Assembly (NCBI GenBank): GCA_013203245.1
Contig: JABMOR010000084.1
Location: 1 to 32,155, forward strand
DNA from: Candidatus Nitrosopumilus sp.
Lineage (GTDB): Archaea > Thermoproteota > Nitrososphaeria > Nitrososphaerales > Nitrosopumilaceae
Direction of reading: 5' to 3'
Length of the DNA: 32,155 nucleotides
A program made the translations under genes and the position numbers. Positions 23,122 through 29,659 of this stretch are shown one piece after another; position 1 is the stretch's first letter, and each line of letters starts with the position of its first letter. The notes beneath the pieces are model-generated. The model searched no databases, was not told where the DNA came from, and saw only the letters and a program-made list of their open reading frames with translations.

Positions 23122-23544
23122 TTATGCTAAATCATTGATATTTGGAATTACTTTGTAGATTTTTACTGTATAATCTCCTTCAAAGATGTTGATTGCTTCA
23201 CCTGTTTCCAAATCTACATTTCTTACTCTGAATTTGTATTCGTAAGAGCCATCTCCTTTTGCATCTACTTGAGCAAAGTGAACTGGATCCTCTCCTTTGT
23301 AAAACTGAATAATTATTGGGTATCTTTCAACTACATCTGAAGCTTCTCCTCTGATAGTTCCCCATGGTAATTTGTTATCTTGAGGTACATTCATTGTAGT
23401 AATTGTTTTTTCTAAACTGATTTTTTCATCAATTGAGGTTATTGTTACTTGGTTTGAATCTGCAGAAATCTCTCCTGGAATCATCATTATTCCAAATACT
23501 GTCATTATTGATGCCATTAGCAATATGTTTGATTTCGAATTCAC
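23122..23544 (-). CDS. Secreted protein, unknown
   Basis: A 140-residue protein with a clear signal peptide (ILLMASIMTVFGIMM, cleavage near GEISADS). The mature part of about 110 residues reads as a beta-sandwich (PIIIQFYKGEDPVHFAQVDA, then YEYKFRVRNVD), similar to the Ig-like or carboxypeptidase-regulatory type domains of archaeal surface proteins. No Cys remains in the mature part. Function is unknown. Confidence 0.65.
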   Translation of the reverse strand: MNSKSNILLMASIMTVFGIMMIPGEISADSNQVTITSIDEKISLEKTITTMNVPQDNKLPWGTIRGEASDVVERYPIIIQFYKGEDPVHFAQVDAKGDGSYEYKFRVRNVDLETGEAINIFEGDYTVKIYKVIPNINDLA

Positions 23545-23608
23545 TGTATCTTTACTTTTTTAAAGTCATTTAAAAAATTTGTTATTAATTCACACTAGTT
23601 TTTTTTGA

Positions 23609-23740
23609 TTATGGTAACTCTTCTTCCAAATCACAGCAAGCCTTGTGAACCCATTGGTCTTTGGAGTTTTTTAAAATCTCCTTACCTGCTTTAATTACAT
23701 CTCCACATTCGACGCATTTCCCAGTAAATCTGGCTTTCAT
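23609..23740 (-). CDS. Small zinc-finger protein, 43 residues
   Basis: Absent from the track. ATG at 23740, stop TAA at 23609-23611. The product has CVECG, then about 25 residues later VHKACCD, giving a C-x2-C ... H-x2-C(C) zinc site, and a KAGKEI loop that recalls the short PARP-type or treble-clef-like binding modules found in archaea. Basic N-terminal half, acidic end (LEEELP). The plus-strand track ORF 23661-23849 is a shadow. Confidence 0.6.
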   Translation of the reverse strand: MKARFTGKCVECGDVIKAGKEILKNSKDQWVHKACCDLEEELP

Positions 23741-23914
23741 GCTTTTTTCTCATTTCAATCTAATTTTAATCAGGCTATTGATTGAATCTGCAATTTTAAA
23801 ATGTATAATTAATTTTAAAAATCAAAAATTACGCCTATTTTGGACCTAATTTTGTAATAAAGAAATATTACATTCATCGATCTCATGATTTTTCTGACTC
23901 TGGTTTGTTACTAT

Positions 23915-23975
23915 CTGTCATGACAGACTGTGACAGTATCGTTATATCCTTGACAGTGTAACAATATTTGGTTAC
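23915..23975 (+). promoter_or_regulatory. Operator cluster and TATA of the TrmB-family gene
   Basis: CTGTCATGACAG (23915-23926) is a perfect palindrome and ACTGTGACAGT (23927-23937) is an inverted repeat with one central base. TGACAG recurs at 23921, 23931 and 23951, that is 10 and 20 bases apart. GTAAC (23958) and GTTAC (23971) form a further inverted pair. The TATA-like GTTATATC (about 23941) lies among them, about 37 bases before the ATG. Confidence 0.55.
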
Positions 23976-23977
23976 AA

Positions 23978-24826
23978 ATGGTCGATGAAAAACAAATCAA
24001 TTTGTTTGATAATGAATCCGACACTGCAATGTATCGGCATAAACTCACACTTGAAAAAATTAGAAATGAATTAATTAATTTTGGACTCACAAAGAGTCAG
24101 GCAAAAGTTTTCATCTATCTTGGTAAATATGGTTCAAAGACTGCATCTGAAATAGCCAAAGCATTACAATTACCTAGAACTGAAACATACCATTTGGTTA
24201 ATTCCCTTCAAAATATGGGGTTAGTTGTTGCAGAATTATCTCATCCTACTAAATACACTGCAATGGATATGAGAAAGGCTGTTTCGACACTGATTAAACA
24301 AGAACAAGAGAGAATTGATGTTTTAGCAGATAAAGAAGAATCTCTTTCTGAGATGTGGAAAGAAATACCATTCTTTGCAGTTGAAACTGATGAATCCAAA
24401 TCTGAAAAAATGCAGTTATTGCATGGAACTGGACCAATCACTAACAAAATAAAAGAAATGATAAATTCAAGTTCTGAAGATTTCAGAATTTACGGTATTG
24501 TTCCTGATTTACTTAGAATGTATCATTCAGACATATTTGATTGGATTGAAAATGCCCCAACTAATCTCAAAATGGTTGTTTCACCTGTAATTAAAACTCC
24601 TGAATTCTTATCTGATATTGATTCTAAAAAAATTAAAGCTCTTCCATCAAACTCTGAAAACAAATGTTTCATTGTAAATGACAAAAAAGAAGTTCTAATT
24701 TTTATGAGGAATGCTACACATCCAACACGACAAACTTTTGCATGGTGGTCTGATTCTGAAACCCTAGTAGATATGATGAATTCATTTTTTGAATTATCTT
24801 GGGAAAAAGGGGAATCTCTTTACTAG
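23978..24826 (+). CDS. TrmB-family transcription regulator
   Basis: A 282-residue protein. Residues about 25-95 are a winged helix: LINFGLTKSQAKVFIYLGKY, then ASEIAKALQLPRTETYHLVNSLQNMGLV, the usual TrmB recognition part, followed by a coiled-coil linker (TLIKQEQERIDVLADKEESL). The C-terminal part (about 145-275) resembles the effector domain of TrmB-like or HTH-PLD-type regulators. Ligand not known; sugar sensing is typical of TrmB itself. The repeats upstream of its TATA suggest that it regulates itself. Confidence 0.85.
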   Translation: MVDEKQINLFDNESDTAMYRHKLTLEKIRNELINFGLTKSQAKVFIYLGKYGSKTASEIAKALQLPRTETYHLVNSLQNMGLVVAELSHPTKYTAMDMRKAVSTLIKQEQERIDVLADKEESLSEMWKEIPFFAVETDESKSEKMQLLHGTGPITNKIKEMINSSSEDFRIYGIVPDLLRMYHSDIFDWIENAPTNLKMVVSPVIKTPEFLSDIDSKKIKALPSNSENKCFIVNDKKEVLIFMRNATHPTRQTFAWWSDSETLVDMMNSFFELSWEKGESLY

Positions 24827-24853
24827 TAAAATATAATTTATTTTATACACAAT

Positions 24854-25000
24854 TTACCTAATTTTCGTCTCTGAAATCAAATCTAAAATTTCCTTTTTTT
24901 CCAAATCATATTTTTCATGATTTTTTACAAATTCTTTAATTGCAATTATTATCAAATCTGTGTCTAAATTTTCTTTATTTTTTAGAATTGTATCTAGCAT
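24854..25000 (-). CDS. Small helical protein, 48 residues, unknown
   Basis: Missing from the track. ATG at 25000 to TAA at 24854. The product is charged and helical (LKNKENLDTDLIIIAIKEFV, KYDLEKKEILDLISETK), with no Cys and no membrane part. Composition agrees with neighbouring genes and the frame is clean. It fills the only large hole between the TrmB and zinc-ribbon genes. Function unknown. Confidence 0.45.
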   Translation of the reverse strand: MLDTILKNKENLDTDLIIIAIKEFVKNHEKYDLEKKEILDLISETKIR

Positions 25001-25197
25001 GGTCTCTTTGGATGACTACTATTATTTTCCTTTGAAATATGTCCACAGGCTCTATTACTCTTTTAGATTTTAATGATTACTATTGTTTTACATCTGAACA
25101 AAATTTGAGAATTTTAGACATTTTTCTATGAATTCTTCATTTTTTGAAATATTTTTTCAGTTAATATTTAATGACTTGTACTTGTAAGAAATAGTAT

Positions 25198-25869
25198 ATG
25201 GATTCCACGGATGTAGTAGATGAGGTAAATTCTCTGCTAAAATTGGGTGTTGGTGATCCATATAGATTAGAGCACATAAAACAAACTTATATTCAAAATC
25301 AAAAAATCTGGATCACTGATGAGAATTATCTAAAACGTCTGAGAGAAAAGTATCTTGCTAAACATAATTCTGATATTCAAACTAACGATGAAATTGTTTT
25401 TGAAAATGAACCTGAAGATAAAGAAACTATTCATTGTTGGAAATGTGGAAAAAAAGGTCCAATAGGTGCTAATTTCTGCATGCTTTGCGGTACTTCTATT
25501 TTTGAAGTTGGTGCAACTCCAAAACCTGTCCTAGAATCTAAAAGTTTCACAAAATCTATCCCGTTAAAAATTCCAATTATTATCGGAATTCCTGTTTTAA
25601 TATTGATAATACTCGGTGCTGGATATTCTCAAGGATATTTTGATAATGTATTGGATTCATCATCTGATAAAATTACCACTGTAATGGAGGATGAAGAAAT
25701 TTTCTATGGTGAATTTGATTCAAAATGTGGCGCTGGAACTGTTCTTAATCCTGAAACTAATGCATGTGTGCTTGGTAGTGTAAAAGTAGCAAGTTCTGGT
25801 GAATTTGATTCAAAATGTGGTACTGGAACTGTCTTTGATTCTGAATCCAATTCATGTGTTCTTGGATAA
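25198..25869 (+). CDS. Zinc-ribbon membrane protein with two Cys modules
   Basis: A 223-residue protein. Residues about 1-65 form a helical domain; CWKCGKKGPIGANFCMLCG (about 80-98) is a double CxxC zinc ribbon; IPIIIGIPVLILIILGAGY (about 124-142) is a membrane segment. Two nearly identical copies of a 23-residue module follow at the C-terminus (GEFDSKCGAGTVLNPETNAC and GEFDSKCGTGTVFDSESNSC, each followed by VLG) with two Cys each. The modules probably lie outside the cell with a disulfide each, the ribbon inside, a layout suggesting a sensor or anchoring role. It ends 6 bases before the 3' end of the tRNA gene on the other strand. Confidence 0.7.
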   Translation: MDSTDVVDEVNSLLKLGVGDPYRLEHIKQTYIQNQKIWITDENYLKRLREKYLAKHNSDIQTNDEIVFENEPEDKETIHCWKCGKKGPIGANFCMLCGTSIFEVGATPKPVLESKSFTKSIPLKIPIIIGIPVLILIILGAGYSQGYFDNVLDSSSDKITTVMEDEEIFYGEFDSKCGAGTVLNPETNACVLGSVKVASSGEFDSKCGTGTVFDSESNSCVLG

Positions 25870-25875
25870 ATAAAA

Positions 25876-25973
25876 TGGTGGACCGAATGGGATTTGAACC
25901 CACGACCTTTGCGGGAAGTTAATTCCTTACGCAGTGTGAGTGCGTCATCCAAACCAAACTAGACGACCGGTCC
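25876..25973 (-). tRNA. tRNA-Val (anticodon CAC) with a 20-base intron and encoded CCA
   Basis: Minus strand. The acceptor stem GGACCGG pairs with TCGGTCC, followed by A and CCA. The D arm is GTCT...GGAT; the anticodon stem ACGCA/TGCGT encloses loop CTCACAC with anticodon CAC (reads GUG). The T arm is GTGGG-TTCAAAT-CCCAT. Between the anticodon stem and T arm there are 25 bases instead of 5. The extra 20 (25908-25927) fold as a bulge-helix-bulge: central TGCG/CGCA, bulge TAA on the 5' strand, bulge AAG on the 3' strand, inner hairpin GGAA-TTAAC-TTCC. Cutting after the second base of each bulge leaves the variable loop AGGTC and a 75-base tRNA. The intron therefore lies after base 44, not at the usual 37/38. 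Confidence 0.85.
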
Positions 25974-26067
25974 AATCAGATTACTGAAATGGGTGTTTTT
26001 TTGTCTTTGCTATTGTATGATGTTGTAATTACCAAGCCTTTTTCTACTGATTTTAGAAATAACCCTC

Positions 26068-26316
26068 ATGTCTTTACAAGAATTTGATGTGCTAATTGAT
26101 AGAATGAAGTTGGCCTTTGAAGGTGCAGATAATTTAGGACAATATGTGGAAGCTGCTAAAATCCTATTCCAAATGAATGATCAACTACCTGATGATTTAC
26201 AATTAACTTTTGACGAATTAGATGATCCTGAGGAGGCAAAATCTTTTGTCAAGCAATATGATGCTGAATTAAAACATGCAATTGTAAATTATCGGCAAAG
26301 ATTAATGATTTCTTAA
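26068..26316 (+). CDS. Small acidic helical protein, unknown
   Basis: An 82-residue acidic protein, probably two or three helices (LQEFDVLIDRMKLAFEGADN, EAAKILFQMNDQLPDDLQLT, EEAKSFVKQYDAELKHAIVN). There is no metal or membrane motif. It resembles small conserved archaeal proteins of unknown role. It is divergent from tRNA-Val and converges on rpl40e with a two-base gap. Confidence 0.6.
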   Translation: MSLQEFDVLIDRMKLAFEGADNLGQYVEAAKILFQMNDQLPDDLQLTFDELDDPEEAKSFVKQYDAELKHAIVNYRQRLMIS

Positions 26317-26318
26317 TT

Positions 26319-26486
26319 CTATTTCTTGACACCGAGATTTCTGTTCTTTAATCTCAAGTATGGATTTCTACATTTTCTGCATCGAGTTGCATCAATATCG
26401 TTTCTAGCCCCACATTTGAAGCAAATTTTCATAACAAGACGTGCTTGCTGTGCAATTCTTTTCTTCTCTGGGTCTGTAACTGGCAT
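26319..26486 (-). CDS. rpl40e: Ribosomal protein L40e
   Basis: A 55-residue protein missed by the track. The four-Cys zinc finger (ICFKCGARN, then RCRKCRNPYLRLKNR) with a basic end LGVKK is characteristic of archaeal eL40, which in eukaryotes is made as a ubiquitin fusion. Start ATG at 26486, stop TAG at 26319-26321. Confidence 0.93.
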   Translation of the reverse strand: MPVTDPEKKRIAQQARLVMKICFKCGARNDIDATRCRKCRNPYLRLKNRNLGVKK

Positions 26487-26517
26487 TTAATTTTCTCCTC
26501 AATCTCTCTCTTTTATT

Positions 26518-27435
26518 CTAATCGGATTTTTCCATTTTTCCAGCTAATAATACTGGTACTTCTGCAGGTCTTTTTGCTACTGGAATATTTGCTTTGTTAA
26601 ACATTGATACTTTGGATTCTGCTGAACCATAATTTCCCATAATTATTGCTCCTGCATGACCCATCCTCTTTTCTTTGGGTGCTGCTCTTCCTGCAATGTA
26701 TGCTACTGTTGGTTTGTTAAATCCAATGTCGATAATTCTTTGAGCTAAAATTTCTTCAGAATCTCCACCTATTTCTCCTACTATCACTAGGCCTTCCATA
26801 TCTGGAATATCTTTTACCATTTCAAATGCGTCAATTAATCTTGTACCGTTAACTGGATCTCCTCCAATCCCAATGGTAATTGATTGACCAAACCCAGCTG
26901 TTGTAAGTGCGTCTGAAATTTCATAGAGCAAAGTTCCACTTTTTGATAGTACGGCAATTTTACCTGCTTTGAAAGGCATTGGTGGCATAATTCCTATTTT
27001 GATTAATTCTGGAATCATTATTCCTGGAGTATTTGGTCCAATTATTGTTGCTCCTTTTTTATTTGCCAAATCTAATGTTTCCATTGTATCTCTGATTGGG
27101 ACATGTTCTGGAATAGCTACCAGTAATTTGATTCCTGATTCTAATGCCTCTTTAGCTGCTGATAAAAAGAATTTTGCTGGAACAAATATGATTGAAATTT
27201 TTGCATTAGTTGCATCTACTGCTTCTTGCATTGTGTTGAATACTGGAACTTTATCTTCAAATTTCTGACCTCCTTTACCTGGAGTAACGCCTGCAACTAC
27301 GTTAGTTCCATAGGCTATCATTTGTTTTGCATGAAGTGAACCATATGCACCTGTAATCCCTTGAACAATGACTCCTTTATTTTCATAATCTGGATCTCCT
27401 GGTTTTCCTTTTAGTAATTCAAAGATATCTGTCAT
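26518..27435 (-). CDS. sucD: Succinyl-CoA synthetase alpha subunit
   Basis: A 305-residue subunit that binds CoA and carries the phosphohistidine. An N-terminal CoA-binding Rossmann fold (VQGITGAYGSLHAKQMIAYG) is followed by the ligase domain, in which MGHAGAIIMG contains the active His. GPNTPGIM is another conserved part. The start overlaps the stop of sucC by four bases (ATGA), so the two subunits are coupled. Acts in the TCA cycle and links to succinyl-CoA in the 3-hydroxypropionate/4-hydroxybutyrate cycle if this is an ammonia oxidiser. Confidence 0.93.
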   Translation of the reverse strand: MTDIFELLKGKPGDPDYENKGVIVQGITGAYGSLHAKQMIAYGTNVVAGVTPGKGGQKFEDKVPVFNTMQEAVDATNAKISIIFVPAKFFLSAAKEALESGIKLLVAIPEHVPIRDTMETLDLANKKGATIIGPNTPGIMIPELIKIGIMPPMPFKAGKIAVLSKSGTLLYEISDALTTAGFGQSITIGIGGDPVNGTRLIDAFEMVKDIPDMEGLVIVGEIGGDSEEILAQRIIDIGFNKPTVAYIAGRAAPKEKRMGHAGAIIMGNYGSAESKVSMFNKANIPVAKRPAEVPVLLAGKMEKSD

Positions 27436-28538
27436 TTCTTTATCCCCATAACTGCTGCATTAATTGCCTCTTCTACAGAATCAAATATGTTAGTTCTAGA
27501 ATCTTTTAGCATTTCTTTTGCTTTTTCTGATTCAGTACCTTTTAGTCTTGAAAATACTGGCAAGTCAATTAGATTATTTTCATATGCTTGGAGAAACGCT
27601 TCTGCGACAACTGTAGTTTTTACAATTCCTCCGTATAGATTTACAAGAATTCCTTTTACTTTGGGTAATCTGCTGATTAGGGTTAAAGCTTCATAAACTG
27701 ATTCTGTTGTTGCACCGCCACCTACATCTAGAAAACATGCTGGCTTTCCTCCATTATCTGATAACATATCTAATGTTGACATTACAAGTCCTGCACCGTT
27801 TCCAACAACTGCTATATTTCCATCTAACTCTACTAAAGAAAATCCACTTTTTTCAGCTTGTATTTCATTATCTGTTTTCTCTTGATATTTTTGTAATTCG
27901 GCATGTCTGAAATTACTGTTATCATCTGTTACAAATTTACCATCAAGTGCCATAACTGAATCATCTTGCATAATTGCTAATGGATTAATCTCTACAAGTT
28001 CTGCCTCTTTTTCAATTGTAAGTTTTGATAATTTTTTCAAAGTATCTACAAACTGTTCAGCAGTTTTTCCTTCCAGTTTCATTTCTTTTGCAACTTCTTT
28101 TGCTAGTTCGTCTGAAACATCCCCTAATCCAATTTCTTTGATAATTTGATTTTTAACTGATTCAATTTCTACACCGCCTTCAGCTGATGCAATAATTGTA
28201 TAGCACCTTTTTGAACGATTCAAAAATATTGAAAGATACAATTCTTTTTTAATATCTGCCATTTTTTCAAGCAAAATTGCTCTTGCCTTTTCACCCTTGA
28301 TGGTCAAATCCATAACTTGCGGATATTTTAGCTCAAATTCATCATCGTTTTGACATTTTTGAATACCTCCTGCTTTTCCTCTACCTCCAACAGGCACCTG
28401 AATTTTAATTACAAATGGATATCCTAATTCTTTTGCATGTTTTCTACCCTCCTCAATGTTCGTAGATGAGATACTTTCAAGTAGGTTAATTCCGTACTCT
28501 CGAAATAGTTCCTTAGCCTGAAATTCAAGTAATTGCAT
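27432..28538 (-). CDS. sucC: Succinyl-CoA synthetase beta subunit
   Basis: A 368-residue subunit with ATP-grasp domain (QVPVGGRGKAGGIQKC, the nucleotide-binding loop; ELVEINPLAI, metal-binding; VVGNGAGLVMSTLDMLSDNG, and FLDVGGGATTESVYEAL for the subunit interface). I start it at MQLLEFQAKELF (28538), the normal family beginning, since TTAATAAA about 30 bases upstream places the transcript start there; the track start at 28553 adds five residues and would lie ahead of that point. First gene of sucC-sucD. Confidence 0.93.
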   Translation of the reverse strand: MQLLEFQAKELFREYGINLLESISSTNIEEGRKHAKELGYPFVIKIQVPVGGRGKAGGIQKCQNDDEFELKYPQVMDLTIKGEKARAILLEKMADIKKELYLSIFLNRSKRCYTIIASAEGGVEIESVKNQIIKEIGLGDVSDELAKEVAKEMKLEGKTAEQFVDTLKKLSKLTIEKEAELVEINPLAIMQDDSVMALDGKFVTDDNSNFRHAELQKYQEKTDNEIQAEKSGFSLVELDGNIAVVGNGAGLVMSTLDMLSDNGGKPACFLDVGGGATTESVYEALTLISRLPKVKGILVNLYGGIVKTTVVAEAFLQAYENNLIDLPVFSRLKGTESEKAKEMLKDSRTNIFDSVEEAINAAVMGIKK

Positions 28539-28578
28539 GCAAAAATCATGCACTTTACGGTCTTTATTAACTGTGATG

Positions 28579-28908
28579 CTATTTCAATTGCTCATCTAGA
28601 AAATCGATCATTTCTAAAAACCGATCTTTACTTTTTCGTAATAATTCTTGAGGATATTCTTCAATTGTAAATACTAATTGTTGATGAAAACTTGGAACTA
28701 GAATTCCTCCTGATGTGACCATTTGCTCAATGACGTATCCCTTGGTAAGTGTACATACAATTTCTTCATACGATTCTTCTTCTTCTTCTAGTGTCTGTCG
28801 ATACAAAACAATTGGTCTGTTTGTTTTTGTAACAATGTTTGAGCCTTTTTCTAACAGATCTGATAAATGCTGAATTTGCCATGTGTCTAGGCTAATCTGT
28901 TTTACCAC
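28579..28908 (-). CDS. Conserved-looking 109-residue protein, unknown
   Basis: Soluble protein with an amphipathic helix (TWQIQHLSDLLEKG), then strands (RPIVLYRQTL, EEIVCTLTKGYVIEQMVTS) and a long C-terminal helix (RKSKDRFLEMIDFLDEQL). There is an acidic run EEEEES in the middle. No catalytic motif. It lies upstream of sucCD in the same direction with 40 bases between, so it may be cotranscribed. The family is not recognised. Confidence 0.6.
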   Translation of the reverse strand: MVKQISLDTWQIQHLSDLLEKGSNIVTKTNRPIVLYRQTLEEEEESYEEIVCTLTKGYVIEQMVTSGGILVPSFHQQLVFTIEEYPQELLRKSKDRFLEMIDFLDEQLK

Positions 28909-29022
28909 ATTATCAATATGTGATTTTTATATTTAACCGTGATAAAACAACGCATCTTCACAATTTGTTGTGTATAAACTCACTTTAATTGTGAAATTAA
29001 AATAAAGAAAATGATTTGGCAC

Positions 29023-29607
29023 TTAGGCCATATCTAATGCTCTAGAATGTTTTTTTGTATGTGGTCTTTCGCCTGCATACTTTCTTCGCATGTGTCCAGA
29101 TGGTCTTCCATAGATTAGTTCTAGGAACCATGACTCGTGCTCGATCTCTTCAGCTAGGATATCTTTTGCAATATCGTATGTTACTGGGTCTTTTCCAAAT
29201 GTCATTTGGCAAATTTTATTCCAGTTGACAATTGCACCCTGCTCTGCTTTGAGACATTTTTCTAGAATTGCTTTATGATCTGTTGGGTTTGCTGGGAGTT
29301 GTAGGAATTCACAACCAGAAATTTTGATAAATTCGGTTGCATCGTTTGGAAGAATTCCACCTAATTGATAGATTCTCTCAAGACATGATTCAAAATGACT
29401 AAGATCTTCTAATCTTGCATCTTCAATAATTCCTTTCAATCCTTCACCTTCAATGCCTGTACAATGTGCTCTGAGGTTGGTAAAGTAATAGTATGCAGTA
29501 AATTCTACTGCTGCATTTTTGATTAATTCCTTTAACAACTCATCCACATCTAGGCCATTTTGTTTTAGAACGTTAATTCCAACAACATTTGGGGTTGATT
29601 CGGACAT
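29023..29607 (-). CDS. Dps-like ferritin-family protein (DPSL)
   Basis: A 194-residue protein. The four-helix bundle is suggested by AAVEFTAYYYFTNLRAHC, then ARLEDLSHFESCLERIYQLG, then KCLKAEQGAIVNWNKICQMT, then AKDILAEEIEHESWFLELIY; the E, E..H and E..EH residues are positioned like the di-iron ligands of the DPSL/ferritin group. Cys residues near the ends of helices 1 to 3 fit the thioferritin-type (DPSL) proteins. Oligomeric shells oxidise and store iron with peroxide, protecting DNA. The start at 29607 (MSESTPN) is chosen since TATA-like ATATTTTTATTA lies about 28 bases upstream; the track start at 29646 would lie beyond it. Confidence 0.85.
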   Translation of the reverse strand: MSESTPNVVGINVLKQNGLDVDELLKELIKNAAVEFTAYYYFTNLRAHCTGIEGEGLKGIIEDARLEDLSHFESCLERIYQLGGILPNDATEFIKISGCEFLQLPANPTDHKAILEKCLKAEQGAIVNWNKICQMTFGKDPVTYDIAKDILAEEIEHESWFLELIYGRPSGHMRRKYAGERPHTKKHSRALDMA

Positions 29608-29659
29608 TTGTTTATGGAATTTTTGATTGTAATAAAAATATTGCATTCATTTTCAAAAT

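Noticed and set aside
25908-25927. Extra tRNA segment read as a class II long variable arm
   Set aside because: The anticodon CAC and anticodon loop fit valine, which is class I, and the bulge-helix-bulge gives an exact five-base variable loop.
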